Origin: Neurospora tetrasperma FGSC 2508
Taxonomy: Eukaryota > Ascomycota > Sordariomycetes > Sordariales > Sordariaceae
Length of the DNA stretch: 64,000 bases
Reading direction: 5' to 3'
Assembly (NCBI RefSeq): GCF_000213175.1
Contig: NW_009799101.1
Location: 1,173,292-1,237,291 of the forward strand
Positions 23,821-36,166 of this stretch are shown piece after piece. The notes under the pieces are model-generated. The model was not told the origin of the DNA. It saw only the letters and a program-made list of their open reading frames with translations, and ran no database searches. Position numbers and translations under genes: made by a program. Position 1 is the first letter of the stretch; every line of letters starts with the position of its first letter.

Positions 23821-25073
23821 TGTATGACTGGTTGGACAGGACAGTTGTATGTTTAGGTTAGAAGAGAAATGAAGATTTGTGATTACCCTCAAGCCCGCTA
23901 TGCATAACATCTCCAACCTCCTTCCCTCCTTCCCTTCTATTCACAATATCAAAACGGGACAGCAGCGAATGTGAATTCAACAATCAGATATTATTCCCAA
24001 CTACGCAATTCCTACCTAGAAAGTAGTAGTTTGTAAGCATTAACACACGTCTCATCCAACTTTGGATGAGATCAACCAAAACAAGTAAGCCAAGGCAAAG
24101 CCAAAGCAAAGCCAAAACAATACAAAACAAAACAAAACTGCTTACCTCACTAACACTGCCAACACAATAACCTACCACCCACTCTCCTAAACCATATAAA
24201 CCTGGGGTTATCTCTTACACGACACAATTACCCATCAACACAAACCCATCACTTACCAACCCACCTAGACAAGCAAGGACGTCTTCGAGAGACAGCGACA
24301 GCGACAGATACAGTTGTTCGACACTGAGTCAGCAACACCGACAAGCTGCAAACAAACAAACAAACAAAAGTACTGCTTGAGGTGTTCGAATAAGACTTAT
24401 TATTCTACCTTTCTCCCCCCAAAAAACATGTACTATGTCTGTATGCCTATGTGGCGGCGGATGGCGAGCTATGTGTAGCGTCTATCAGAGATTCTTCAAG
24501 CATATTAAAATCTTAACATTGCTCGCTTTCCTTTCTCTGTAAAAAGTTCCGTTCGTCTTCTAATAAGTTATGTATCCTCTAAGAAGCCAAGCCTAGCCAA
24601 GCCAAAACAAGCCGGTGAGGCGCGCAACGTATATATGCGGATCTAGAAGAGCAATTCCGCCCTTCGAAATTTTTTCGTCTCATGAAGCTGCACATGTCCT
24701 GTAGATGAAAAAAAAACAAACAAAAAAAACGCCTCGCTTGTCGCCGGTGTGATGTAATGTGATGTGTGATGTGTAATGTGCAGCGTAATGTGTAGTGTAC
24801 CAATGCAAATGAGTCGAATATGATATGTGTATGTCGAGACACCAAAAACCAGGGGGATTATCGTATCATACCATATCGTACCATATTATATCATGTGTAC
24901 CCTTCCTTCCCTTTTCCCCTCTCTAACACCGAAAAAAAAGAAAAAAATCGTGGTATCATTGTTGAAGAAGACCGAAAAGAAAACACCATACGTAAGAAGA
25001 GAGGTATGTATGAGTGAAGAAAGAAATAAAACCCTAAACTCCTCCTCCTCACCATAGGAACAAGAAACATCCA
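23821..25073. other. convergent 3' intergenic region
   Basis: About 1.25 kb lies between the hydratase and TRK stop codons. It is A/C-rich on the top strand, with CAAA and CCAAGC(C) short repeats (24080-24370, 24590-24615) and a GTGATGTGTAATG-type run near 24750-24800. No gene is supported. Confidence 0.5.
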
Positions 25074-28054
25074 TCACTCGCTGAAATCAGTAGGAGTGGA
25101 CGGGAAACTGGGCTCCGACTTGCGCTTCATCAACTTCAGATTATGATCCACTCCCACTCCCAGCCTTGGCGGGTCCGTCAGTGTATTCTGATCGGACTCA
25201 GGCCGGCGGTCCGAGTCAGATGGGAACGGGAAGCCCTCGTGGATCGTCTCCTCGCGGTGTTGCTCCGGATTCGTTGCTCTCCTACGCATGCTATGCCAGC
25301 CATTAGGGTTGATGCCGTCTCCACCACCGCTACCGACGCCGTTAACGCCGCCACCACCTCCAAGGCCGGTGACGCCCTGACTGCCAACGCTTCCGTGATG
25401 CGAGTCTCTATTCAAGGGCCGCGCCTTACCGACGGAACCAAAGTGGACAGGGTGCCAGGTTTGCGCGTGAGGAACGTGGTGGGGACGGTGTCCATCCAGC
25501 GGCATGGCGGCCCTGGGCGGCCCTGGATGGAGCAGAGCGCCAAAGATCTGGTTGCCAATGTCGTTGCTACGTTGGCGCCAGTGACGCCTGCGGCTCGTCC
25601 TGCTGGTGGTGCTCCAGGCATCACGGCCAGTACTCATGGCAGACGTGTGTGAACGCTGTCTTTCGACCCCGTCGTCCTCGGAAGAGCTGCTGTTCAGCTC
25701 CTTGGGAAGGACAATGGCACGGTCAAGGCCGTAGGGAAGACCACGATGCCGACCTCGGATCAGCGTCATGATAATGAACACCTTTCCTGTGGTGCTGAAG
25801 ATGGCCGATAGAGAGGCGTTACCAGTGGAAAAACCAAGACTCATGCCGACTGTACCGTAGGCGCTGATAACCTCAAACATGAGCGCGAACATATCGGTGT
25901 CGCCGTCCATGATCCGCGTGCCTTCCGAGATGGCGAGCATGAAGAAGAAGAGAGCAATAAACCACAAATCGAAAGAGAGCTGGCGACGCAAATGCGAGCC
26001 GATGTAGGACAAATCGCTGGACGGAGAAGCCGATTCCTCCTCACCTTCAGGATTGTTGTAAATGCCCAGAGACTTCTCCTCGTACACGTTTGTGCGACGG
26101 ATCGACATGGCGATGGGGAGGACACTGATGTACATCATGATCATGTACGACACCTTGACGGCCGGGTGCAGAACCGCGAGGTTGATGCAGGAAAAACCAG
26201 CTGTCCTCGTTGAGGCTGCCTCGAAGAGCCCATTGAGGACCTTGATACCGCCAGGTAAGGCGTCGACAGGCCCAGATCCCAAGTCCAGGACGACGAAGAA
26301 GACAACGTCAGCACAATTGAGCCCGATCAGAATGAAAAGGAGCCACCACGTTGCCCCAGACGGGAAGAGGAGAATGAAGCAGCGACGAGGATGATCAAGC
26401 AGAAATCGCACTTCCTCGTAGAGGCCCGAGTCGCGCGGTACGACGATGGACATGACCCAAATGATAAACCGCAACATGACGGGGAAGCCGGTGTTGCCAA
26501 TGATGATGAGAAAGATCATCAACAGCAAGGGCCAGACAGCGGTATTGAACGAGTTCATGCTGTCGGGGGTCAAGGTAAGGCCCAGATCCATGAAAGCAGA
26601 GTTCGCGGTGAAGAAGGCCCACCAGACTCTGCTTTGGCCAGCCTGGTCGACAACCTGACCCCAGCGGTCCTCATGGAGGATCCACGGCAGCAAACCGACA
26701 AGTCCCAATAGAAGGAAACCGAAGAAGTAGCAGAGAATGATCTTCTGCAGCAACTTCAAGACACGGTACTCGATACCTCCCAGCTCCTCGCGTTGCTCTT
26801 CCGTCAGGTCGTGGAATTGGGAGTTGCGTCCCAGTGTCGGTTCCCAGCTGAGGTAGGGCGTCGGCTCCATCTTGTCTTTGGTAAAGGCCGACCTCATGGC
26901 TGAGAGCGATGGGCGCCTAGACATTCTCGAATTTGACCGCTGCAGTTTGGGGTCTGCCTCCTCGTCACCACGGTTCCTGGTAGGGGCCCGTGTGTTCTTC
27001 CTGAACTTGAGATGGTTGAGTTGCGGCACGAAAGAGTGGGTGAAAGTCTTGGCATCGTCGACAAAATCTTCCGTCAGCGTTTCGTATAACTTATTCCTGT
27101 CGGGCTCCTCGATGGTGATGGCTTGTGCGCGGCCATTGAGCGTCACCATGGGCGTAGGTTGAGCTGGCTCGCGGTCATCCTCCTCGGCAGAATCATCGAC
27201 CCGTCTAGGCTTAGCGCCTCGTTCCATGTCTCTTGGACCGGGAATTCGAAGCACCTCGTCGTCTCGGTTGCGCTGTCGCTCAAGAATGGCGATATGCTCC
27301 TCGTCCGACCGAGGAAGCTTTATCGCATCCAAGCCAAGTCCATCGCTCTTCTTCACGGTGCCGGCGAACCTGATTTCAGGCTGTCGACGGGTATCTTCGG
27401 GCTGATCCGGATCTCGCTGATCGGGGGGCGCGCGGCTGTCGTACGTGGGCTTCTGGAACGAGCCCAGCAAGATGCCGTCGTTCGTCATGCGTGGACTACC
27501 AGAACCGTGCATGACGGTGATCTCTCGGCCAGCAACACCTCTTTCCGCCTGTGATAGAAAGTCGGTCCGCATCTGCGATTTTGACTTTGAAATCGTGCCT
27601 CTCCGCTGCTTGGCGTCCTGGACAATGGTCTGCAACTTCTTTTCGAACCAATACCTTCGTAGGGAAACCGTGTAATAGCCGATTGATATTGGGTTAGTGA
27701 GCATGGCAAGCAAAAAGATGACGGCCTGGGAAAAGGTGTTGATCAGGTTAACATCAATGGTGTTGAGGCCGCCCTGGGTACACGCCCCAGCAGCGAAGAA
27801 GAGGGCGTCGACATAGGCGATTTGACCCCTGTGGGAGGCGTAAATAAGAATTGACCCGACTATTGTGAGGCCAATAATGAGGGTATCTATTCACAGTTAG
27901 CATGGAAACAATGTTCAAGGGGAAGGGATAGGAACTTACAGTGTACTGTTTGATACTGGAAGTGGCCTTCGGTCATCAGTTTCCTGGGCCGAAAACCAAT
28001 ATGGTGACATATCCACGCCCATTTCTCCTGGGCTGTACTGCGAAGTCGTTCCAT
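25074..28054 (-). CDS. trk-1: TRK-family potassium transporter, 975 aa, two exons
   Basis: Exons on the minus strand are 28054-27940 and 27886-25074. The four pore-loop repeats of Trk/HKT proteins are visible. They are AGACTQGGLNT (first), ANSAFMDLGLTL (second), ASTRTAGFSCINL (third) and SAYGTVGMSLGFS (fourth), each with the filter glycine. The diagnostic Trk end FIIMTLIRGRHRGLPYGLDR follows. A long hydrophilic loop of roughly 280 residues lies between the first and second repeat units, as in fungal TRK. The C-terminal tail is Gly/Ser/His-rich. The protein should import K+ across the plasma membrane, driven by membrane potential. Neurospora TRK1 was described at about 918 aa; the present model is longer, which could reflect start choice. 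The symbol rests on family and remembered gene order. A 5.4-kb gene-free region lies upstream. Confidence 0.9.
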
Positions 28055-29598
28055 GGTGGGCGACAATCGCGGGAGGTGGTATTATGGTGAAAATGTGCCC
28101 CTGAGTGGTGAAGGATGTCGTCAGGCAATAAGGGATAGGGGACTGGGGGTTGGAGAAACAAGGACGGAGACGGCACCGGAATCGCCTGAAATCGACGCAG
28201 AGGCCGAAACGGCAAACGGTGATGTGCCTCTGGGAAGCTACTAATATCCTGTCCTGCCAGTATGTAGTAGAAGTAAGAGATAGAAAAAAAAAGAGAAGGT
28301 CGATCGATGTCTCGGCGTGTCAGGGTCTGCTCAAGGGTGTGGCAGGGTGGCGTGGTGACAGACGGTTGGGAGATCAACGAAAAGGATTACTGGATTAGGA
28401 CAACGGCATCAGAGCATATGTCATGGAGGGGCGGATCTGGGGTATTTGAGGGAGAAGAGCAATTGAAATAAAGAATGATATAGGTAGGAGTAGGGTAGAG
28501 GTAGCAAGGGTCCAATGATAAGGTCTGGGGCGGGTCGGGAGACAGAAGGAGGAGGGAATTGAATTGGTATGAAGTAATGGTATTCACTCGTCCTATAGAG
28601 TGAATACGAGAGGCTCCAGTTCAGTCGTCGCTTTTTGGTGGCTTCGACTGAAGAGATGAAGACTAAAAGTTTCCGTTGCCGTTTCCAGTCCAGGGGGGGG
28701 GGGGGTTTGGCCGAGAAGGAAGGTGCGTGCGGGTGGCAGGAATGGAGACTTCAAGTTGTGGACAGGACTGGACCAGCAACCGAGGGCTTTTTTTTTTCTT
28801 TCCTTGTCTTATTTCCGGACCTGGGGCTGATTTTAAAGCCCTCAGAGGAGTTTGTTTTGTGTCTCGGATGGCCTCAGAGCTGGTCGAGGCGCAATCCGAA
28901 TGTTGACTTGACCCGATCGTCAAAAAAGTTCGATGAGGACGAGCACACCACAGCAGAAAGCAAAGTGGTAGGCACCGTTACTTACAATGCCAAGCAAAAG
29001 CCAAGAACAAGACCCAGATGCTACACTAGATTCCAGAGAAGGCCAACAACTCGGAGCGAAGAGAGTGTCAAAGAAGGTTGCCGCCAAGCCCACAGGGGCG
29101 GGTGACGGTAGAAGAAGGGAAGCACTCCGTAAACCGGTCTTTGCAGGGTTGGTGGTGTTGAAAATCGGGTGGTCCCAGCCAAGAATCAGGGTTATTGCTG
29201 GTCGACTGATGGAAAAAGCCGATGGAGAAAAAAGTTCGAATTCTAGCCTGTCGGAGGGGGCTGGCGAGTTGCATCAAGCGGGTCCACAACGGCTCAAGGG
29301 TGCGCTAGCGCATGCATATATAACACTCTATAGTCCCGCTTGTTGAACCATGAAGTCGAGCACTGTTCCAGTTTCAGGAAGCACGTGGGGTTTGTAACGA
29401 GTCGTGAGTTGATACAGTAAATCTGATTGTCAAAGAGGGGGACGAGAAAGAGAAAGACAAGTCAGAAAGGGTACTCGTGGGATGTAAAGGATCTTGGGCT
29501 CCCGGGTCAACAAAGAACACATCCGGGGCTTTATGACGGGGAACGACGCCGGCGGGGTGCCAAATTGAAAAGAGCACAGACTGTCACTAGTGTAGGTA

Positions 29599-29931
29599 CC
29601 GCAAAGACTCGGGCCATTGACTTTCAACTTTCCTGGAAAATTTTAGGCATAGTCTTTTAGTGTAGGTACTGTAAGCATACTGCAACACATTCACGCCCAC
29701 CAGCAATTGTATGCAGGACAGTGATTTTCAATTTCCCCACCCTCCAGCGCTCTTGAAGATAAGTGGGAAAGGGCAGGACATCAGAAAAACGGAATCTACT
29801 ATGCTCCGGAGAGGCAATACATATCCCCCTCTATTTTTGGCGAGTAAAACATGTATAGAATCGTGCATATGTATGTCTGATTATGTCTGATTTCCAGTCA
29901 AGTTGAAAGTTAATGGCCCGAGTCTTTGCGG
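29599..29931. mobile_element. 333-bp MITE-like inverted-repeat element with TA duplication
   Basis: Both ends carry a terminal inverted repeat of about 41 bp starting CCGCAAAGACTCGGGCCATT; I count 38 of 41 positions identical between arms. The element is flanked by TA on each side (29597-29598 and 29932-29933), the target duplication of Tc1/mariner-type transposons. The interior (250 bp) has no coding capacity. This is the structure of a miniature inverted-repeat element mobilised in trans. It is GC/AT-balanced and does not show the heavy RIP pattern of the 46-61 kb island, as expected of an element below the length RIP detects. I do not recognise the family. Confidence 0.8.
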
Positions 29932-32433
29932 TAGTGTACATTGACAAGGGCCGCATGAGCCACTATGTATGTAGCGCACACTACACATCAGTCCTTAAAA
30001 GTTTGTTAGCGCCATACACGCCCCACATCTTCTTACAAGGGGGTAACAGGGGGGGTTGCAGGGCGGGACTGGTCTATCTACGAGTTCTGATTGGTTTAAA
30101 TGGCCTGATTCCAAAGTGAGAATCGGTTGATAGGAGGGATTCAACCACCCATACACAAACCCTCGCCTCCAACGAGAACTACTAGAATTACCCGGCACAC
30201 CCTCTATAATCAGTATAATCATAGGGTATTAATAGGGTACTTTCAGCGGGCTGTTACATTCCCCGTCTCCCCTGCTTAAAACCCCTGTCTGTAGGTACCA
30301 AGCTAACGAACTTACCAGGGCTGATGTGTATATTCGCTGTTCGCTCCTCTTCCCCGTCCCCAACCCCGGCCAAGCAAGGGCCAAGCATCATCGAGCCATG
30401 GTGGAGATTTTACTAAGGCATCCCTCCGGGACTGGGGGTGGCTTAGGCCTCGCACAACCCGAGCCGACGGGGGGGACTTCAATAGGCAAAGACCACCATT
30501 GCCGGCAAACCTCACCACTCCACGACAGTCACCGTCAAGGTCATCCGCCGAGCCGGTCATCGTCGGGCACACAATGACATTCGAGTCGACGGTGATGAGT
30601 CAGTTCGGGTTGGCTGGCTGTGTGAAACAGTGACCAAGCTTGCCAAGTAATAAACCCAGGAGGATCCCCCAGAGACACCGGGCCATCGACTAGTCTGCGG
30701 GTGATGACTTGAAGGTCGGGTCGGGTTTAAAAAAGCGAGGTTACTTGCATTCATCAATGGCATCCAATAGCGATTCGAATCTCAATCTCTTATCAAGGAG
30801 ATCAGCAAAAGGCCGAAACACTGCAGTTTTCCCTTTGCATATTGACTGAAGGCATAAGGTTGTGACGCCGCTAAACAACCTTGGGAGTTGGAAACCCTGG
30901 AAGGAGACAAGCAATCTCATCAAACGGCAACGCCGCAGCGGCAGCGGCAGCAACCGGAGTGCAGGTCGGGTTTGATAGCAATTACCTAGAATAGCATCCT
31001 TGCAAGCAACCGCGGAAAAGGCTGAGCATTGCGATGCAAGCAGTTGGGCTGTGGAAATGGAAGCGACGGAAGCTGCAGTGAGCTGACAGGGTTCGAGCGA
31101 TCTTGCGGTCAGCAACTTCCACCACTTTGTTTTCACGGGCAGTGAGGTTGACAAAGGCTTTCATTGACGGCGCATTGCGCGATACTCATTCGTTGTACAT
31201 AGAAGGTTCCTGGGTACAAATTCTAGACCACAGGAAAGAGTCCGGGGTTGGTGGAGATGGGACTCACTGGTCAAGCGGCGTCGACGACGACCACCTCGTC
31301 TCATCACTGTTCAGATGACACGCTCCCAATGCGCATCACACGCATCTACGATGGCTTAGTTGCCGCTACCCCTCATCCAATGTCAAGGAATTTGACTGCA
31401 GTTGAGCCTAACCTCCACAATGATCATCGACAATTTTGGAGAAAGGAAGCCTGAATGATCCAACTGTTCAGGGAAAATACATGTCTGACACAATGCTATT
31501 TGATCAGTTGACAATTGACAATGGGAGGCCAAAGATTCAAAGTCGTCTCGAGTACACAGTCAAAGGAGCCTCCGTCCTTCCTTTCTCCCTCGTCGGGTTC
31601 AGTAGATTCAATTCACCTGTACAGCCAACAAGTGGAATCCGGATGGAAGGGAAGCTACATCTGGGTACACTACAACCTCATACGCCCCTTCCATGCACAC
31701 TCCGACCCGTTTCACAACCGCGGGAGGCGCAACCTGCGCACCCAGCTTTAAATCCCGAAGATCATGGTCCAATCGCCAGCCTCTGATTTCCGCCAAGCAA
31801 AACTTGATGTGGAAAGACCAGCTTGAATGAGCATCCCTGATATCTCCCGGGTTTATTGTGTAGCTAAACCCTCTAAGTACTTAAGGTTGAGAACGGTGGT
31901 GCCAAGCTTTTCGTCCATTCACGTGTAGAATACAAATGTACTATGCATACACCTTTCTTCTCAAATGACGTTCGACAGTCCCTCTACCGGTTTCGGATTT
32001 CAACTGCCGTACGGGAGCTCTGACAGGCTACCAATCGGACGGCTCGTTTATCTAAGCGATGACTTTTTTTTGAGATGCTAAGCTGCTGTGTGTGTCATGT
32101 GTGATTAGTATGCTCTGCAGACGAAGCCTTCGCTGTCACACATTTCCTCCTAGTATTTCTTACATACGATGGAGAAGCCAGGACTGTGACTCGATGGGCG
32201 GGCCACTGAATGGTCACTGAATGGTTTGTGAACTCTCCTGTACTTCTACTCACTTTCCTAGGTATCACCTAGCATAAGCAACCTGATGTTGGTTCGATCT
32301 GATTACCTACCGACAGGAGATTCTGGTCTGATCTGCCAGGGCTTTGCAGTTGCTGGAACATGGTTTTCACGAGACTATACCGTACATAAGCAGATGCATA
32401 CGTAGCATTGAAGAAGAGAAAGAAAAAAAACTG

Positions 32434-32463
32434 AAAAGAAAGAAAGAAAGAAAGAAAGAAAGA
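32434..32463. repeat. AAAG tetranucleotide microsatellite
   Basis: About seven tandem AAAG units are visible in gene-free DNA. Confidence 0.88.
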
Positions 32464-33454
32464 GCAGGTTCTTCCCCCCTTCTTTACCTATGTACACTAT
32501 AGCCGAGCAAAGAAAGTCTAGACGAGAAGCAAGAACATTAACATTGGTTCCGCAATAAGTACTTGCAAGTGCAACTAAAAGATCAATGAAATCTCGATCC
32601 AAAACTCGGATCAAGACCCGGATGAGAAACGATTTGCAGACGTCTGTTAACCACATATGCAGTAACTCCATGGCGGAGTATACATAAGCTTACTTAGTTC
32701 GCTTAACAGCATTTGTGGCAGTGTTTGTTTTGTATACATGTTACCCGAGTTCTCTGGTTGCCTCATTAGGTGTAAGTCAAAGCGAGTCTCTAATGGGAAC
32801 ACGGAGAATTTAAAGTTGGAGTTCACATGTCAGCAGGACTGACTGTTCGCGTAAACGTGCTACTGGCACTTAGGTGGGTTACCGAAGTATATTGATTAAA
32901 AGAGGGATTGAGCCATATTCGGTCATCATCGTCGGTAACTGAATAGTCTTTGAAGTGGAAGTTCAAGAAACTCAGACAATGAGGAAGTTTCGACAAAGTC
33001 CCGACAAAGACAAAATCCTAAAGAAAGGCGTCCGGCTAGTGGAAATCTTCCGCCAAGTTGCCTTTAGAGCTTCAATGTTCATTGAACACCAGCGCGTACA
33101 CCATATCTCAGCGCTGGACGCTGACCAACTCCATGACCTTGGCACCCCATTTCTAACAAGAGAACCCCCTCTTCATATGGTATCCGAACCCTGCCGCACA
33201 ACGGACTCAACCAGATCGGACGACCGTAGAAAAAAAAAACCATAGATTTCTTTTACCCCGGGGATTTATCATACATGTACATGGTATACACAGCGGTCGT
33301 CTGTCCCCTCTTCTCACAGATCCCGGCTTGTCTCTCATTTCGAGGTCACTGTAGCTTCCTCAACCAAAAGGGGAGGGATATCCCGTAAGTCTCAGTGAAC
33401 AATCCCCTCCCTCACTGACTCAATCCAGCATCGCACATTCAGACCCAGAAAGAT

Positions 33455-34314
33455 TTAGTTCTTCTTCTTGGACTCCTGGCCCTTCTGCTTTCCACCACCA
33501 CCACCAACACCGCCCGTCAAGCCCTTACTGCTCAACACCTTCCTCATCTTCTTCCAGGCAAACACGTACTGCTCAACACTGCCCATGTCGTGCTTGGGCT
33601 GGCGCATGTACATGAGCTTGGCGCGTCTCGCGCGCTTGGCCCGCCTCTTGATGATCTCGATGCCCGCCACGTTCTTGTTGTAGATCTTGTACCACATCTC
33701 GACGCCGACCTTGCCGAGGTGGTTTCTGAGGAGGATCGCCGTGTCGATGCCCGAACGGCGGATGGCCAGGCACACGCCCGCAAAGGGTTCGCCGCCGCGA
33801 CGGTGCGTCACCATGAGCACGTCGCCGACGCGGGCGGCATGGCGCGCCTTGGAAAAGAGGGCGGTGCGCGCACCGGTCGGGTCCATACGCGCGATCTGCT
33901 GCTGGGTCAACAGCGGCATCGGGTCCGAGGGAGGCTTGGTCATGAGCGGTGGCAGCTTCGAGTTGGCGATTTTGAAGGCTTTGGACTTGGTGACTACGCT
34001 CGAGGGAGGAAGGGTCGTCGGGCTCTTGGGGGGTGTGAAGACGGCGAAAGCGGTGCGAGTCTTTTTGGTGTGCTTATCGGCGATCCTGACTGTTGGAGTA
34101 CAAGTATAGGTTGGTTAGTCATTGTAGGCAGAAGATCGGATGACATGTATGGTGAGTGACGTGAGGCCGTACAAAAGTTGTGATCGGGCAGGGCGCCGGT
34201 AGACTGGGTGGTGGAAGCAGCGACGGCTGTCGCATAGCCCCGGACGAGGGACTGGCATAGGCCGGCCTTGAGGCAGCCCAGAGGCCGTCGGGAGAGCGGT
34301 GCTGTCACGTTCAT
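33455..34314 (-). CDS. mitochondrial large-subunit ribosomal protein bL19m, 258 aa, two exons
   Basis: Exons on the minus strand are 34314-34173 and 34089-33455. The N-terminus MNVTAPLSRRPLGCLKAGLC with RGYATAVAAS is a classic presequence with cleavage near residue 27. The mature part has an extended linker and then the L19 core: RVGDVLMVTHRRG, FAGVCLAIRRSGIDTAILLRNH and GVEMWYKIYNKNVAGIEIIK. A basic RRAKRARRAKLMYMR segment follows. This is the ribosomal protein L19 family, which sits at the intersubunit interface of the large subunit. The C-terminus is a Gly/Lys-rich tail (GGVGGGGGKQKGQESKKKN). The gene is divergent from another mitochondrial-protein gene across 516 bp. Confidence 0.92.
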
Positions 34315-34830
34315 GGTGTGTTGTCGTGTGCGGTGTCCCGGACTCGGAGTCGGACTCTCTGGACCGCCAGAAGTGGAATTGGCGAAGCAGTGGCAGCTCT
34401 CCTCCACGGCCAAAGGTCGAATTCGCGGGACCCGGGGCGGGCAGGCTGCACAAGACGTTGGAAAATGGATCTTCGAGCAGGACCCGTACTGGCTCCCGAT
34501 TGGCCTTGTGCAAGGTACACGGCCCATAAAAACGTGTAGTGACCAATCACAGACCTGATTTTTGGCTACAGGGGTGCTACTTTTTGACGGCGGGCTGTCT
34601 TGCGCTTTTCCCTTGGCGACAATCCCCTCCACGCCTCTCTTGGGTCCGCTCGCACGGTTGGGGTCGCGAATTCAACATCGAAGAACCACTTTTATTTACA
34701 TCCGTCCGCCGGTTCCTGTCTCCAGTCGACTCCGGTCTCTGGCCTCCAACTCCCCCCGACTCTCCTCTTCGTCCTCCGTCCCCTCCGAGTCCGGTCGCGT
34801 CCCACTAACTCCGATCGACCGCACATCAAC
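34315..34830. promoter_or_regulatory. divergent promoter with CCAAT boxes between two mitochondrial-protein genes
   Basis: The 516-bp spacer holds promoters for bL19m (-) and the helical-repeat gene (+). Two CCAAT-box motifs lie close together in opposite orientation: CCAAT on the plus strand at 34543-34547 and ATTGG at 34499-34503. CCAAT boxes bound by the HAP complex are known at genes for mitochondrial proteins in fungi. The assignment to both genes is an inference from position. Confidence 0.5.
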
Positions 34831-36166
34831 ATGGCCGGCAGAGCTCCCCAGCATGCCCTTCGGGTAGGGTGCAGGGCAGTCCCCGAGGCTCTTTCGAAGC
34901 CCGCGCAGCAATCCAGATGCTTGTCGTCGACCGTACCTCGCCAAGGCATGTCCTCCCAACCAATCTGTCGCCATCTGTCGCTTTGTCGCTAAGAGCTCGA
35001 TACGCAAATGCGCTCAAACGCGCTCGGCTTCATGGCAGTTACCACATGACTGTCTTCATCCAGGCTTGCTAACACCTCCTCCGCCTACAGCCACCTACCC
35101 CGTCGTTTCCTTCAACAAGACCTCGTCCCCCGAACTCAAGGAAGCCCTCGAGACCCTCCGTGAAAAGGTCATTCTTCCCACCTACCTGCCGCCCGAACTA
35201 CGACAGAAGATCTTCAACAAGAAGTATGAGAAGGAGCTTGCGCACGATCCCGTCACCATCCAGATCGATGGCCAGCCCCAAAGGTTCAGCTACATCAACA
35301 TGCTGACGGACATGCCCAACACCCCCAAGAACATCCGGGCCGCCCTCCTGAGCATGAAGAACGGCGGTGACTTTGCCAACCTTTCCGGCCTCCTCGAGGG
35401 TATGCACCGCGCGAACCGCAAACTCCCATACTGGCTCTCTGCCCAGATAGTCCGGAAAGCATGCAAGGCCGGCCATCTGCAGCTCATTCTCAACATGGTC
35501 CGCGACGTCAAGCGCACCGGCTTCACTCTCGAGCGCCACGAGACCGTCAACGAGCTCCTGTTCTGGATCCAGCGTTTCGCGTGGAAGAGCGACTACAGCG
35601 AGCCAGAGACGCGCAAGGCGCTTAGGGAGGTTCAGGAGATTCTGGACGCGCTGGAGGGCGACGAGAGACACATGAGCAAGGACCGCAAGAGGCAGCAGGC
35701 CCTTACGAGGTTCCCGTATCACCGCGACCCTCAGTTCCTCGCCGCCAGGCTAAACTTGACGGCCGAGCTCGCTGCTCGCCGCGCGGTAACCGGACAGACT
35801 TCGGAACAGCAGCTCAACAGCGCCAACGACGTCAAGAACCTGGTCAAGTATGCCGAGCAGCTGGTGAGGCTGTGGCCCGCAGACAAGGCCCTCTTGGACA
35901 TGTACACGGATGAGGCCTACGTTGCCAGGGTCGATCTCCGGTACCTCATCAAGCCCCAAGTGCACCTTCGCTATGCTAGTTTCACTCTCCAGGCCTTGAA
36001 GAATGCGGCCAAGATTGTCGGACAGCTCGGCCATGGCCCGCTGGCGGCGCAGTTGATCAACAGGGCCACTGCTGTCGAGGCTGAGAGCCAGTTGGCCTAT
36101 GCCAAGGTTGACGACGGCATGGCCGGCCAGAAGATTTACGAGATGGTTGTGGGTGGAAAGAAATAA
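34831..36166 (+). CDS. mitochondrial helical-repeat (PPR-like) protein of unknown function, 396 aa
   Basis: Exons are 34831-34945 and 35091-36166. The best join uses a GC donor (CAAG before GCATGT) and a CAG acceptor preceded by GCTAAC. It gives STVPRQ followed by ATYPVVSFNK in frame; no ordinary GT donor gives the needed phase convincingly. The N-terminus (about residues 1-37) is Arg/Ala/Ser-rich and acid-poor with RCLSSTVPR, a mitochondrial presequence. The rest is soluble and helical. One stretch (about residues 130-190) resembles pentatricopeptide helices: NLSGLLEGMHRANRKLPY, then IVRKACKAGHLQLILNMV and GFTLERHETVNELLFW. A mitochondrial RNA-binding or ribosome-associated role is plausible, also because of the divergent bL19m partner, but I do not recognise the family. 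Confidence 0.78.

Larger units (their letters stand above)
28055..33454. other. 5.4-kb gene-free region upstream of TRK
   Basis: No credible gene is found on either strand. The longest open frames (for example about 28635-29105 and 31436-31786) lack motifs, splice logic and coding-like composition. Visible contents are a G12 run at about 28692, a small inverted-repeat element (29599-29931) and an AAAG array (32434-32463). The TRK-proximal part is purine-rich. The region may hold extended regulatory DNA, a long leader with introns, or noncoding transcripts, but nothing in the sequence decides this. Confidence 0.5.

Noticed and set aside
28635-29105. 156-codon open frame upstream of TRK
   Set aside because: Contains a G-run-encoded Gly stretch and pyrimidine-run peptides with no family signal; likely chance.
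31436-31786. 116-codon open frame in the 5.4-kb spacer
   Set aside because: No motif, no supporting neighbour and competing frames.
32207-32228. Short CACTGAATGGT direct repeat
   Set aside because: Two copies of 11 bp only; no flanking structure of an insertion.
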